Shown here piece by piece: positions 21,500 through 32,554 of a DNA stretch of 64,000 nucleotides. Source of the DNA: Trichobilharzia szidati (taxonomy: Eukaryota > Platyhelminthes > Trematoda > Strigeidida > Schistosomatidae); assembly GCA_944472155.2 (NCBI GenBank), contig OX235271.1:28528977-28592976 (forward strand), given 5' to 3'. Numbering within the stretch: the first letter of the stretch is position 1; the number at the start of each line of letters is the position of its first letter. Below the pieces are notes generated by a model. The model was given only the letters and a program-made list of their open reading frames with translations, made no database searches and had not been told where the DNA came from. The position numbers and the translations under genes were made by a program.

Positions 21500-22300
21500 A
21501 AGAGCGTTTCATTAAGTGGGTCGAATATGCCAATATGGTTTCATGAAAATTTAAAAAAGCGCAGGTTTGAATTCTGAACTTCTTGCCTTATTTAATCCAT
21601 CACATTGCGCATACATCAGTATCAAGCGGCATTCCCTGATAAAAGTGGGGTTAATAAACTGCACTTCAAGCACATTTTGCCGCTGATATTGTGTAGGTCA
21701 GTAAGGCTTTTAGTGCAAAATTTCGTTTCAAAAGCGTATGAAAAGCATAACTTGTCATTAAACCAAAACAGCAACGGACATGGACGCTATAATTGGTGGG
21801 GATATGCAATAAAACCAATCCTCTCGTCAGCATGTTTCTATGGTTATCAACAGAATGAAAACTACAGTTAGGTTGCAGAATGGAGAACTCCGGTCTCTGT
21901 TTCGAAATTAAACTTATGCAGTTTCGTTGATTTTTACCACATTTATGAAGAGGTGATTTCATGGCATATTCTTAATTCGAAGTATAACCACCTTCTTTGT
22001 CCTGTGGGTGTTAGTGCGTTTCAATAAGTCGACCAAAATGTACCAGCATTGCGTAGTGAAAATGCTGTGGCATACATTTAAATTTTGGACTTACTGCCCC
22101 CCTTCAATCCATTATGTTAAGTAGATACCATTATCAAGTAACATTTTCTGATAAAAATGCAACGAATGTAATGCAGTTCAAAAGTATAGTGCCGCCAATA
22201 AGGTGCAAGTCAGAAAAAAAATCCAGTGCGAAATATCAGTAAAAAATCACATCACAATATGACTTGTCTTTAAAACGGACAAAATGGACTATAAAGTTAT
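21500..22300. repeat. diverged tandem duplication, period about 500 bp
   Basis: Sequence from about 21506 recurs from about 22013 with many substitutions. Shared anchors are 'gcgtttca.taagt', 'aatccat', 'ccctgataaaa' versus 'ttctgataaaa', and 'gtgtaggtcag' versus 'ggtgcaagtcag'. Neither copy codes for a recognisable protein. Confidence 0.5.
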
Positions 22301-22328
22301 AATGTAATGAGTTATGTAATAAGGCCAC

Positions 22329-22609
22329 TGTGAGGCCTGGTAAGTAAGCGGTTTTCTAGTGTTTAAACTGTATGTTTATCTAATTTCAGGTTGGCCACGT
22401 AGCGTACAGGGATTGGTCGCCCAAGACGACGCAACGGATGACCAATAGGAGGGCTCTTCCCCTCTCCCCTAATTATATTATGATTGGTTGTAAATAAACT
22501 CCTTGACCTTGAGTCTTCGTTCTTACTAGCACGCGGCACTTGTGTGATCACCCTGCTAACGTGCGCTTTGCTCTCTGTTTCAGATCATTGCTTGACGATT
22601 GGCCCTACA
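22329..22609 (+). repeat. gypsy 5' LTR
   Basis: 281 bp, TGTGAGGCC...CCCTACA. It contains 'attatattatgattgg' (TATA-like) and 'aaataaac' near 22493 as a likely polyadenylation signal. It differs from the 3' LTR only at the fourth base (G versus A) and at 22371 (T versus C). Three bases after it comes ATGGCGAGCC; the embedded TGGCGAGCC may be the primer-binding site, overlapping the gag start. Confidence 0.92.
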
Positions 22610-22612
22610 TAA

Positions 22613-24019
22613 ATGGCGAGCCTGCCAACGAAAAGACTCTCTTCTTTTGAGTCTCAACTCACTGAGGCTTCCAAGAACACTTCTCCTGTCCAGGAGACAG
22701 CATCTAACGAGCTTGTTGATCAACTAGCTGTGGCCATGGCCAGAGCATTCCAATCAAATCAGTCTGGATCGCGCTATGTCCATCCCATGCCACATAAATT
22801 AGAAGTTGGTGATGACTTCGATCTATGGTCGGACAAGGTGCACCGATATGTCGATCTGATGAACTTCCCTCACCCGAACGCGTTTGTCCTCGATTGTATC
22901 GGACGTTCTTTGGAAATGATAGGTTTGGACCATGTGCATCTGACAATAGGAACCCTTTTGAGTACTCTACGAGCACGCATAGTACCATCAGTGTCTCAAA
23001 TAGAAGCATTGAAACGCCTGAATGAGTGCAGGCAACGTCAAGGGGAAGCGGTCAACCAATTTTCACTGCGGATACGCAAGCTTGCTCGTCAGGCTATGCA
23101 AAACAGCCCTTTTACAGAGGTCGAAGAAGTTGTCTTCAGCAAGTTCCTGCAAGGTGTCGACTTCCGTTACAGGAAAGACTTCATCTTGCATACTCCGGCA
23201 TCCATGGAAGAAGCGGAAAACAGGGCACGTTTACTGGAAAGCCTGGAAGAGCCAGGAACCACATCACAACCAGTTAATGCAGTGGACTACCGTCACAAGA
23301 CACCACAATACACTCAGCAGCCCAGACAGCAGTATAAAGGACGTCCACAGTCACAAATGGCTTCAAGAAACAATTGCTACTACTGCAGGCAGTTTGGTAA
23401 GCATGCTCGAACTTGTGGGCACAATTCAGGTAAATCACGTGTCGATGTGAACTGTTTACCGACTATTAACCTAATCGCCGCCACCTCCTCCCCGAAAGTT
23501 TCAGGGTATATAGGTAACAGATTATGTGTAATGCTAGTTGATTCAGGAGCAAATTGCTCCGTTATACATTCCTCGTGTGTCCCAGAAAATTTCAGGCCCA
23601 CAATAGACACTCACAAGTTGCGGCTTACGACAGCCAGCGGAGATTGCATGCAATCCCAGGGAGTAGTCTTACTACCTCTAAAGTTAGGGACACTGTCACT
23701 TCAGCACTCTTTCGTTGTGTCAGCTCAGATGCCGTGGCAAGTAATCCTAGGAGTTGACCTCTTAGAAAAGCTGTCCGGGATAATAGACTGTGGCCAGAAG
23801 ACTCTTATACTGAATGACAGCTTCATTCCGTTCATTCCAGGAAACGAGTTAGAGCACGGCACGTTTGGCGTACAGGGCCATGTTATGAAAGAGAAACTAA
23901 GAATGTTAACTACGGTAGAAACCTTACCCTTGGAGACAACAGCCAGTTTTAATAAAATGCTCGACAATTACATAGACTGTTTTGACTGGGATGGAAAAAC
24001 CCAGGGAGAACAAAACTGA
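22613..24019 (+). CDS. gypsy Gag and aspartic protease
   Basis: 468 codons starting at the first ATG after the LTR. Residues 60-210 form a Gag-type helical capsid region. A single zinc knuckle lies at residues 255-268, CYYCRQFGKHARTC, spaced C-x2-C-x5-H-x3-C, one position off the usual C-x2-C-x4-H-x4-C. The protease active site DSGA is at 310-313 and 'VILGVDLL' at about 378-385. Gag packages the RNA and the protease matures the polyprotein. The frame ends at TGA 24017-24019, while homology continues in the -1 frame from 24001. That is either a one-base loss or a frameshift site, though a shift between protease and RT would be unusual. Confidence 0.88.
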   Translation: MASLPTKRLSSFESQLTEASKNTSPVQETASNELVDQLAVAMARAFQSNQSGSRYVHPMPHKLEVGDDFDLWSDKVHRYVDLMNFPHPNAFVLDCIGRSLEMIGLDHVHLTIGTLLSTLRARIVPSVSQIEALKRLNECRQRQGEAVNQFSLRIRKLARQAMQNSPFTEVEEVVFSKFLQGVDFRYRKDFILHTPASMEEAENRARLLESLEEPGTTSQPVNAVDYRHKTPQYTQQPRQQYKGRPQSQMASRNNCYYCRQFGKHARTCGHNSGKSRVDVNCLPTINLIAATSSPKVSGYIGNRLCVMLVDSGANCSVIHSSCVPENFRPTIDTHKLRLTTASGDCMQSQGVVLLPLKLGTLSLQHSFVVSAQMPWQVILGVDLLEKLSGIIDCGQKTLILNDSFIPFIPGNELEHGTFGVQGHVMKEKLRMLTTVETLPLETTASFNKMLDNYIDCFDWDGKTQGEQN

Positions 24020-25384
24020 TCCAACACCACATAGATACAGGTAACGCCCCACCTTGTAGACAACCTGCACGGCGAGTACCTGCACATTATCAGAAAGAGC
24101 TGAATAAGTTAGTTGATGAACTGCTAGAGAAGAATGTCGTCGAACCATCTGTATCCCCATGGGCTTCCCCAGTAGTTTTAGTTAAGAAATCGAATGGAAC
24201 ACTTCGGTTGTGTGTGGATTATCGTAAGTCGAATCAAGTAACTAGGCGAGACTGTTTCCCCTTACCACGTATAGACGACATATTTGATGCCCTAGGGGGA
24301 TCGAACTGGTTTACTACCTTAGATCTAGCTTCTGGATATTGGCAAGTAGAAGTACACCCAGAAGAAAGACAAAAAACAACATTTATTGTACAATCAGGTC
24401 TGTATGAATTTGAAACGATGCCATTTGGTCTGGTAAATGCTCCAGCGACATTTCAACGTCTCATGCAGGCGGTCCTTAGCGATGGTATACCAGGTAAGTG
24501 TTTGGTATATTTAGACGATATTATCATACATAGCAAGACAGTGAACGAACATTTAAGTGACATTGCTAAAGTACGAGAACGAATGCAAGCAGTTGGGCTA
24601 AAACTGAACCCAAATAAATGTCAATTTTTCAGGAAAGAAGTGTGCTTCTTGGGTCATATTGTATCAGCCGAAGGCATTAGATGTGATCCAACAAAACTGA
24701 AGGAAGTTAAAGACTGGCCCGTCCCAAACTCAGCTTCCGAGCTACACAGTTTTCTAGGGTTAGCTTCTTATTATAGACGTTTTGTACTTAACTTCCCTTT
24801 ACTTGCAGCTCCTTTATTCGACATTCTTAAGAAGAAGGACTACAGTTGGACAAAATCGGCTACTGAAGCTTTCGAGAAACTTAAAGACCGTTTATGTAGC
24901 CCTCCCATTCTGGTATACCCCAACGTTTCTGACCAGGCAGGTCCTTTCATTCTAGATACAGACGCTAACGACACCGGTATCGGAGCTGTTCTTTCTCAGA
25001 AAGATGCAGATGGAGTAGAGAGAGTGGTAGCATATGCAAGTCGTGCCCTCAACAAGAGTGAAAAAAATTACTGCACCACGCGGAAAGAAATGCTGGCACT
25101 TGTCAATTTCGTTAAACACTTTCAAGCATATCTCCTCGGTAGACATTTCTTAGTACGGACTGATCACAAAGCCCTTAGCTGGCTACATAACTTTAAAGAA
25201 GCTGAGGGTCAGACTGCTAGATGGCAAGAACACCTGCAAGAGTATGACTTCGAATGCAAGCACAGACCTGGAAAAAATCACGGAAATGCAGATGCATTAT
25301 CGAGAAAACCTCTTAGGTATCACGGTGACTGCCCATCATGCACCGAAGCACAAGTTTCTTTGCTCCAACTAGAGGCGCATAGTT
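24001..25384 (+). CDS. gypsy reverse transcriptase and RNase H (5' part of split pol)
   Basis: Pol continues in a frame one base back from gag. The long open piece has its first Met at 24208, but conserved sequence ('HHIDTGNAPP', 'PSVSPWASPVVLVKK') already starts at 24001. Counting from 24208, RT motif A is 'TLDLASGYWQ' (Asp39) and the catalytic box is YLDD (101-104), followed by 'FLGHIVSAEG'. RNase H has 'ILDTDANDTGIGAVLSQ' (about 248-264) and 'RTDHKAL'. These copy the RNA into DNA and remove the template. The frame is cut at 25384 by the LINE, whose target duplication TAGTT ends here; a stop follows at once inside the insert. Confidence 0.9.
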
Positions 25385-27567
25385 AATAATAATAATAATA
25401 TGTATTTCGTATAAACGGGTAAGTTTACATGAAATGCATGCCATTTTTACAGGCACGATCAATTATGTTACGTATTACAATTGTTAATTAGCATACATTA
25501 TCACTTTTTCAAAAAGTTCATATTGTTGAGTTATAGTACAAGCAATCAGAACAGATTCTTATAAATGTTAATTTGTAAACATATCACGATGGTCAACATC
25601 GAAGTTGAGCGACATCCCGAAATTCGTTCCATTTCCTGATGATAGTTATGACCAATCGATAAACAACATATTTGTGTGAGTGCTATGCCTTCAAATGCTT
25701 GGGCGCTATTTTAGGAACTGAAGAAAATCTGGCGCAGCTGCAAAATCGTATGGAATGCAATTATGAATAATACATTATTAAAAGTATATTAACAAGATAA
25801 ATACAAGAAGCTATGTACTACTTGAAATGATAATACACATTTGCAATGTATGATGCTAACCATATTGGTCTTACCATGGAAAACTATGACGCTTTCTATG
25901 AAAATATATTTATTCTCAAACATGAGTGTTGTTTTTTTATCATCAGAGCAACCGAACTTTACGCGAGAAAAGGGTGTAAATGAGAAGAGGGAAAAAAATA
26001 AATTTCAGCTTTATTAAAGTCCTAGGAAGTTGAGATAAAATAGAGTATAATAGTAATTAGGTAGAAGGATTATCGTGAAGTATATAAGTGACATTTCAGA
26101 GAGAAGTGGCTAGAAGGATTAGAACCTGTTGAATATGGAGACCTGTAGGATGTCTGGCGAACTTGTGTATGGCCCATGGGATAGCATCTTGACAAGAAAC
26201 TGAGCAGGCTTGTAGATGTTAGGAGCGAAAGCATTGTTATTTTTTTACAAGCTAAAACTGTACAGTCATTATTGTTTTATTTTTTTAATTAATTTTTTTT
26301 AAAGTCTATTTTTTTATACATTTAGTATCTAAACTCATGTTTAGTTCTCCAGCTGCCAAAATAGTGCATGTTGCTGTCCTACAGATTGGAGCGATTCACA
26401 TTTGTGACCACTACCAAATCTGCTGATCAGCATGCACCACCCTCCCTCCTTTTTTGACATTAAGCTCTGAGACCTTTTACAATGACTGCAGTTGTAATAT
26501 TGGATTGCTTTGACTCCGTGTCAATCATACAGTATGCTGCACATTAACAGCTTTCATGACAAGTGCTTCCCATTAGGTCACATGGCACAATAATACCAGA
26601 GGACATTGTTGGCAATATTATCATCATACTAGTGAACAAGTGGGTTACTACAAAAGACTAAGAAATTAGGTTTCCCTTAAGAGTTATGAAGTATAAAAAT
26701 AGCTAATATTACAACTAAGTTATATTCTATTTAGCAGAGTGATATGAGTAGTGGAACAATTAGTGATAAAGTTATGTAAAGTGGTTCTGAGTAAGGCAAT
26801 TGGTTAGCAGAACTTGTTATGCGAAATTTTCACGACCGATTTTATATGGTGTGCGTTACACATTGCAAAGTGACTCATCAATTATATAATGGAAAAATAC
26901 TACACAATTTCAACATTATGAATTTTTTAGAAAATTATATGAATATGGGTAGGTGTTGACTGAAGATAGTCATTTCAACTCAAAAATAGTGCTAATAATA
27001 TAAGCATGTATGTAAAATATTAAAAGATATGGTTGCTAATGTAATTGTTTATGGAAATAATTATGCTGACGAACTTATTGAAGATTACAGTGAAGAGAAA
27101 GTCAGTGAGTTAGTTAAACGGTTACTGCGCAGTTAGTAGTTTGAACATCTTTAAAAGTAAAAGGTAGAAGAGTTTTCAGTACTGGGGCAAATTAAGACAT
27201 AATCTACGGATTAAAGTGTAGTGGATAGTGGTACGATTAAAGATAAGGTTAGGTTGAATGAGCTTGGGGAAAATGGTTGGTTGGCTGAGTTTGTTATTGC
27301 TAAATTTTCCTGGCCACTTTTCATATGGCATGCTTTAGACATTACAAAGTTTGCTTATATTATGGAAGAACCATCACAACTAATTTGGGATTATACGTCC
27401 AGGATAATTATAGATAGTCTTGTGAGTTTATAAACGCGATTGATGAAATATTGATAAGATCTCCAATAAGCTGAATAACCAAACCTTAGATCAAGGCATG
27501 TGGGAGAAATTGGGTTGGTTTTATCACGTTTTAGGTGCGGTACTGTTGCTGGGGCAAATGAGTTTCC
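25385..27567 (-). other. long 3' non-coding region of the inserted LINE
   Basis: About 2.2 kb without supported coding sequence, ending in (ATT)5. It contains a diverged internal duplication: about 26750-26885 resembles 27222-27366 (anchors 'ttggttagcagaact' versus 'ttggttggctgagtt', and 'tttatatggtgtgcgt' versus 'ttcatatggcatgct'). The length is much greater than the 3' UTR of the other CR1-like element, so an older insert inside it is possible. Confidence 0.55.
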
Positions 27568-30500
27568 TCAAATTGGGGGTATTGCACTGGGGTCTGTAGT
27601 ACCAAAGTTAGATGAACAGCCCATATGGGTAAAGTATGGATAAGTAGACCGAAGCTCTTTCGTTGACAAGAACTCGTTAAGGAGACGCTGGAATTCAGTA
27701 GGAGATCGGCAACTACGTACATTAAGTGGAAGTTCGTTCCATAATGCACTGTACTGTATTTTGAAGAAACGTGATCGCAGTTTTGTCCGGTACCGACTTA
27801 TGGATAGAGTATTTTCATGATTTCTTAGAGTATATATGGTTAAATTATTGAAAGCTATTGGATTACTGCTTTTGAGGTAGCCGTGTAAAAGGCGAAAAAG
27901 GAATGTAAGGTTGAGTTTCAGGCGCCTTAACCAAAGTGGCTGAAGTCCATACATTTTGCACCTATCCGCGTAAGTCAGTCCTTCATGTTTGTGTAGTAGG
28001 CGTCGTGTAAAACTTCGCTGAATATTTTCAATACGAACCCTGTCATACCCATTCATGAAACCGAAGACAATTGTGCAGTATTCAATTACTGGGCGAACCA
28101 TGACTTTGTATAAAAGGACTTTAGCCTCAGTTGTGTACATTTTTCGATGTAACAAGCCTGTGAGTCTTCGGCATTTAGAAACAAGTGCTTTTGCATACTG
28201 ACCGAATGTTAAGTTCTGTGAGTAGGTAACTCCCAGGTCTTTTATGGAATTGAGGGTTTGGAGAGAGGAGTCACCTAGGTGTAACCTGAAATACGGGTGG
28301 GAGTTATTGAAATATAAGGCACCACATTTATCAGAATTGAATGGCAGTTGCCAATCAGTGCTCCAATTATGTAATCTCTGCAGATCATCTTGAATATGTG
28401 TGAATCCCTCGTTCAGTGTAGAATTGGGGAAGCTGTATACAATCTTTAAGTCATCAGCAAAGAGGTATGGGGTACCATGCTTGATTACGCTGCAGATATC
28501 GTTAATGTAGATTACGAAAAGCAATGGACCTAGTACACTACCCTGAATTACTCCACTTCGTATGGGTCTGGGTGACGAGTAATTATTTGCAAATTTCACA
28601 ACTTGGGAACGATCTTCCAAGAAAGAAATGAGCCAGGATAACAAGGGGTCCTGGAACCCGTACGACTTTAGCTTAAGAATTAGTCTCTTGTGTGGGACTT
28701 TATCAAAGGCTTTTTTGAAGTCAAAGAAGGGGTTGTGACAAGCAAACCATGATCTCGCTTAGCGGTAACATCATCAAAGTAGTCAAGTAGGCAGGTGGAG
28801 CATGATCGACTTTTCAAGAAGCCGTGTTGTGCTGGAGTAAACAATTTGTGAAGGTGGATGTATGAAGCAATATCTTGCCCTATAACTTTTTCCATAACCC
28901 TAGAAACTACTGACGTGATATTGATCGGTCGGTAGTTTTCGATATTAGAAGTTGGTCCTAGTTTGTGCCTAGGGGTTATAAACGACAGCTTCCAGCACTC
29001 TGGGTAACTGCCGTTATTTAAGGACAGATTGAAAAACTTTAGGAGGATAATGGGCATGTCCTCACCGCCTCTTTTTAATAAGATAGATGGAATTCCATCA
29101 GGTCCAGCTTTATATGATGTCCGGAGGGATGCTATAGCGGAGGAAATCTTTTGTTGGGTAAATGTTATTTTACCCAAAAAGTGATATGGTATTATCGGAA
29201 AATCAAGACTACCTACTGTTTCTTCGTTAGTAAAGTAGCTAGAAAAGTGGGAGCTGAATAACTCGCATATCTCCTGTGGGTCTTCGTATAGTTTTTCTCC
29301 ATCTAGTAATAAGTTAGGGATACTTATTCTGTTGTTGTTAATTCGTGACTTGATTAGTTTTACCAGTGCCTTTGTATTATCGGGCCGTGAAAGGAGGATG
29401 CGTTCTAGTTTGAAGGACTCAGATAACTGATTAGATTTGTATGAATCATAAGTTTGCTTGAGTGTAATGAGTGATGAAAAGTCACTACATCTGTAGAATT
29501 GCCTAGCATGCTTACGCAGTCGGTTTCGAATCTTTACGGGGATGAAGTCAGGCTGTTTAGGCCTCGTTTTCACAAGTCTTGCTGGAGCGATGAAGTCATG
29601 TGCAAATCCTAGGTTTGTTGGCAATTATTGTCGTACTCATGCTAGTGCAAATATTGAATGTACCTAATACTACTCTGTGGTCGCTACCAGGAAACTCTTT
29701 ACCTACTCGAGGGGTAGTGGGGATGATACCATTAGTGAAAACTCAATCTAAAATCTTAGATAGCCTGGTAGGATGCTGTACGTGTTGTTGCCAGTCTTTT
29801 GTTTCTATTATGTTAAAAAATTCACGATACCGTTTTGGTGAGGAAAGTGGTTGCCAGACTACTTCAGGCATATTAAAGTCCCCACATATAATTTTAGCCG
29901 TGTGAGGTAGTGAAGTGGCGTAAGCGAAAGTGCTAGCAAGTTTCATATCACCTTCAACAGCTGAACATGGGGGATGATAGATGCAACCTATACGATAGGA
30001 AATGGAGTGAGACAGCTTTAGAATAGCCCAGACTGAGTCATTATCTGTGATGAGCTCGGGGTAGAAGCACTGTGTGGCCTTAATATCAGACCTGATATAC
30101 ATAGCGGATCCTCCTCCTCTGCCGTGGTTTCTGTCACCTCTGAATACGTAATAGTTATCAACAGAAATATCTTTATCGCATATCTGCGGAGTGCACCATG
30201 TTTCAGTAATCATTGTAAGAGACGGGTTGCATATTAAGGATAATGTCGTGAAGTCAAACATTTTGTTAATTAAGGAGCGAGCATTGATGAGACAGTATGA
30301 GAGAGAGTTAGGGGTGACGATGAAATCGTATATATCTTTAAAAACATTTTCCTCAAGGTTTGTAGCATCAAGAGCAGATTGTTTGATGGGTGCTAACTCA
30401 GATGGTGGCAACGTACTGGCAGTGCTAGAAAAGTGCACTACACCAGTATCGGCACAGAGAGGTGTGCTATCATTGGTTACCCCGGCGGATGTGAGGTGTC

Positions 30501-30680
30501 CATAATACCGTGACTGAAATGCATCGCCCTCCCCTCCGGTGATAAGTGGCTTGACAGTATGTGTGCTATTTGCGTCAATATTGAGGCTGAAATTTCGTGT
30601 TGGCTGAGAAAATTTAGATTGGATGAAGGGGAGGTAGGTATTTCTTGTGGATAGTATGCTGGGGGTAAAGTTACGCGCAT
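27568..30680 (-). pseudogene. CR1-like ORF2 (endonuclease and reverse transcriptase), broken
   Basis: The ORF2 homology is split over several frames. Around 30680-30477 lies a lead-in piece. The piece 30438-29743 has the endonuclease residues 'MITETWC' and 'CGDFNMPEVVW', ending at an in-frame TGA (29743-29745), after which homology continues with 'PGSDHRVVLG'. The piece 29624-28680 starts after a frameshift and holds the N-terminal RT with 'ENYRPINITSVVSR' and 'AQHGFLKSRSCSTC'. A second frameshift near 28730 removes motif A from this frame. The piece 28644-27568 has 'GVIQGSVLGPLLF', FADD and the CR1 tail 'RPVIEYCTIVFG'. It is not functional without these repairs. Confidence 0.85.
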
Positions 30681-30691
30681 CGCAGTTATGA

Positions 30692-32110
30692 TTAATATTT
30701 TGTGTTCAAGTTATTTTCGTAAATATTAGTCCATCGATTATCTTGGGTGGACTGTATCCGGTGGTTGTCAGGGATGTGGTGAGTCAGAAGGCCGCTTTTA
30801 GGAAAGAAGCCTAACCCACTTGTTCCTTGTTGTAGGGGTCTCTGGATCAAACTTTTGTCTACATTAGCCGTAGATAGGGGAGTTGTGTCGGGGTAGGTGC
30901 ATGCCTGCCGGTAGGGTTTCAACTTATTTCTAGGGTGCCCAGACATATAGCGTCTGTTTTGTCTATCGGATGAAGATTTGCTCGATGTTGGATGAATTGG
31001 CGGGTTACCTCTCCTTTCACTGACGTTATATTTATGGTGGTATGAAGACTTATTCAGCTTCCCTGGGTTAATGGTGGGATTGGAGTCACTTAAGTTAGTG
31101 TTATTTGGTTTGCTGCTGAGTAACCTATCAGTGACGGGTTTGAGAGAAGGTATTCTGGATGGCAGGGTTATTTTACTCCGTTTTGTGTGCACACTACTGT
31201 GAGTGCTACTCGGGGAGGTTATATTGAATGCTACATTCTCAAGCTTAGCCTTTTGCGTAGCGTTATTAGCAGCTGATGGTGATGTGTCTAGCGAGCATAA
31301 CTCTAAAGATGCATCTAAGTCTATGGCCATATTTGCTTCACTGTTGAGTTTACTAGGTAAAGCTTTATTATTTAAGGGTATTTCTTTTTCACGCGTGTCT
31401 GTAACATTAGGTTTACTTAAATCTAAGGCGAGAGAGTCTTTTGTAGGACATTCTGCAGTTACGTATGTGTTTGCGACACTTGATACACTTGCGCGGCTAC
31501 GTTTTTGACATGGAGTTAGGTCATGAGTAAGTTTAACGTTGCCATAAGGTGTAGATGAACTAATTAGCCTGTTAGACGACTGGAATTTCCTAGCATCATT
31601 AGGACTACTGAATTTAAACAGCACAGGACAAGTGTACTTTCCTGATTTTTTCCTGAGTCTGATTAGGTGGCAATTCGCTGATGGCAAACCGCACGCTTGG
31701 AGACATGTCACTTTAATTTTGTCCAGAGGCGTCCGATCAGGCAGATTGTAAGCAAGAACATTGTACGAAGACATGATACGTTTAGTCACTTCAGTGGCTA
31801 TAAAGCCTAACATACGCTCAGCCTTCAGCAGACTTTCCGGATTACTATCATGAGTTGGGTTACATAGAAGCAGTAACGGCTTAATGGTGTTTATATTATC
31901 ATTTAATTCCTTCACAGAGTTTCCTAGAGAAATAAGGTCCAACTTATTTTGTTTAGCAGTTGTGTATACCTCTGATAACAAATCGGACACAATGACTTCG
32001 GGGACGTTGTTGAGGCTAGGTGGAACGTATAGGGATGTACGTATCTTCTTGGCTGAGTGACCTAAACTATTCTTACGTATAGAAAGTACTCGTTTATTAC
32101 GTTGAGTCAT
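30692..32110 (-). CDS. CR1-like ORF1, probable nucleic-acid-binding protein
   Basis: An intact frame of 472 codons from ATG at 32110. Residues 1-30 are basic. Residues ~60-105 are Leu/Asn-rich and may form a helix. Residues ~125-190 resemble an RRM-type fold, with 'SYNVLAYNLP' as a possible RNP2 strand and 'CPVLFKFSSPNDARKF' as a possible RNP1 strand. The C-terminal half is Ser/Thr/Asn/Pro-rich and low in complexity. ORF1 proteins of CR1 and L1 elements bind the element RNA to form the particle that carries ORF2. Its intactness beside a broken ORF2 is notable. The RRM reading is inference. Confidence 0.75.
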   Translation of the reverse strand: MTQRNKRVLSIRKNSLGHSAKKIRTSLYVPPSLNNVPEVIVSDLLSEVYTTAKQNKLDLISLGNSVKELNDNINTIKPLLLLCNPTHDSNPESLLKAERMLGFIATEVTKRIMSSYNVLAYNLPDRTPLDKIKVTCLQACGLPSANCHLIRLRKKSGKYTCPVLFKFSSPNDARKFQSSNRLISSSTPYGNVKLTHDLTPCQKRSRASVSSVANTYVTAECPTKDSLALDLSKPNVTDTREKEIPLNNKALPSKLNSEANMAIDLDASLELCSLDTSPSAANNATQKAKLENVAFNITSPSSTHSSVHTKRSKITLPSRIPSLKPVTDRLLSSKPNNTNLSDSNPTINPGKLNKSSYHHKYNVSERRGNPPIHPTSSKSSSDRQNRRYMSGHPRNKLKPYRQACTYPDTTPLSTANVDKSLIQRPLQQGTSGLGFFPKSGLLTHHIPDNHRIQSTQDNRWTNIYENNLNTKY

Positions 32111-32554
32111 TGTTGAACACGGATCAGTATGGTTTGAAGTAGAAGCTGAGCTAAATCGAAAACAAGTATAGGGACAAATAATATATCGAGGGGATATATA
32201 GACTAAGAACTACTGTAGCACGGTATGGATTTTATTGCTTATAGATAAACAATAAATCGACAAAAGTATTAAACCGTAAAATACAGATTATATAGAAACC
32301 AATTGTCCTAAAAATTGATCCTGATTTATAAACCAAAAAATAATGAACTTCTCTATAGTTTTCCTTAGTGTGACGTTGTTCTTAGATTATAAAAAGGAGG
32401 ATGAGCACTGTGAAAGAGTGGATCCAAACTTGATAACTGGCGGTGATACAACTGCGTATTTGGAAGCTAAGGTAGCAGCTAATATAAGTTAAAGTTGATG
32501 AGTGGTATAATATCCACTACAATATTCCAGAAATCAGTAAAAGTATATCCACGT

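Larger units (their letters stand above)
19526..22324. other. intergenic DNA with old repeats
   Basis: No coding region is supported. The stretch contains an LTR fragment (20281-20375) and a diverged tandem duplication (about 21500-22300). Open frames at 20880-21134 and 21605-21871 show no known domain. One has an acceptor-like 'ggattttgcag' near 21025, but no partner exon. Confidence 0.5.
25385..32554 (-). mobile_element. CR1-like non-LTR retrotransposon inserted in gypsy pol
   Basis: A 7.17-kb LINE on the - strand flanked by the 5-bp target duplication TAGTT (25380-25384 and 32555-32559). Its 3' end at 25385-25399 is (ATT)5 read on the - strand. In order on the - strand it has a ~440-bp 5' UTR (32554-32111), ORF1 (32110-30692), ORF2 (about 30680-27568, broken) and a long ~2.2-kb 3' region (27567-25385). 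It looks full length. Collapsing the two target copies restores the gypsy reading frame. Confidence 0.88.

Noticed and set aside
22363..22551. 62-codon open frame on the - strand, present in both gypsy LTRs
   Set aside because: Its exact repetition at 33933-34121 is explained by LTR identity; it has no coding features.
22704..23610. Several alternative frames overlapping gypsy gag on both strands
   Set aside because: The gag frame has capsid, zinc knuckle and protease motifs; the others have none.
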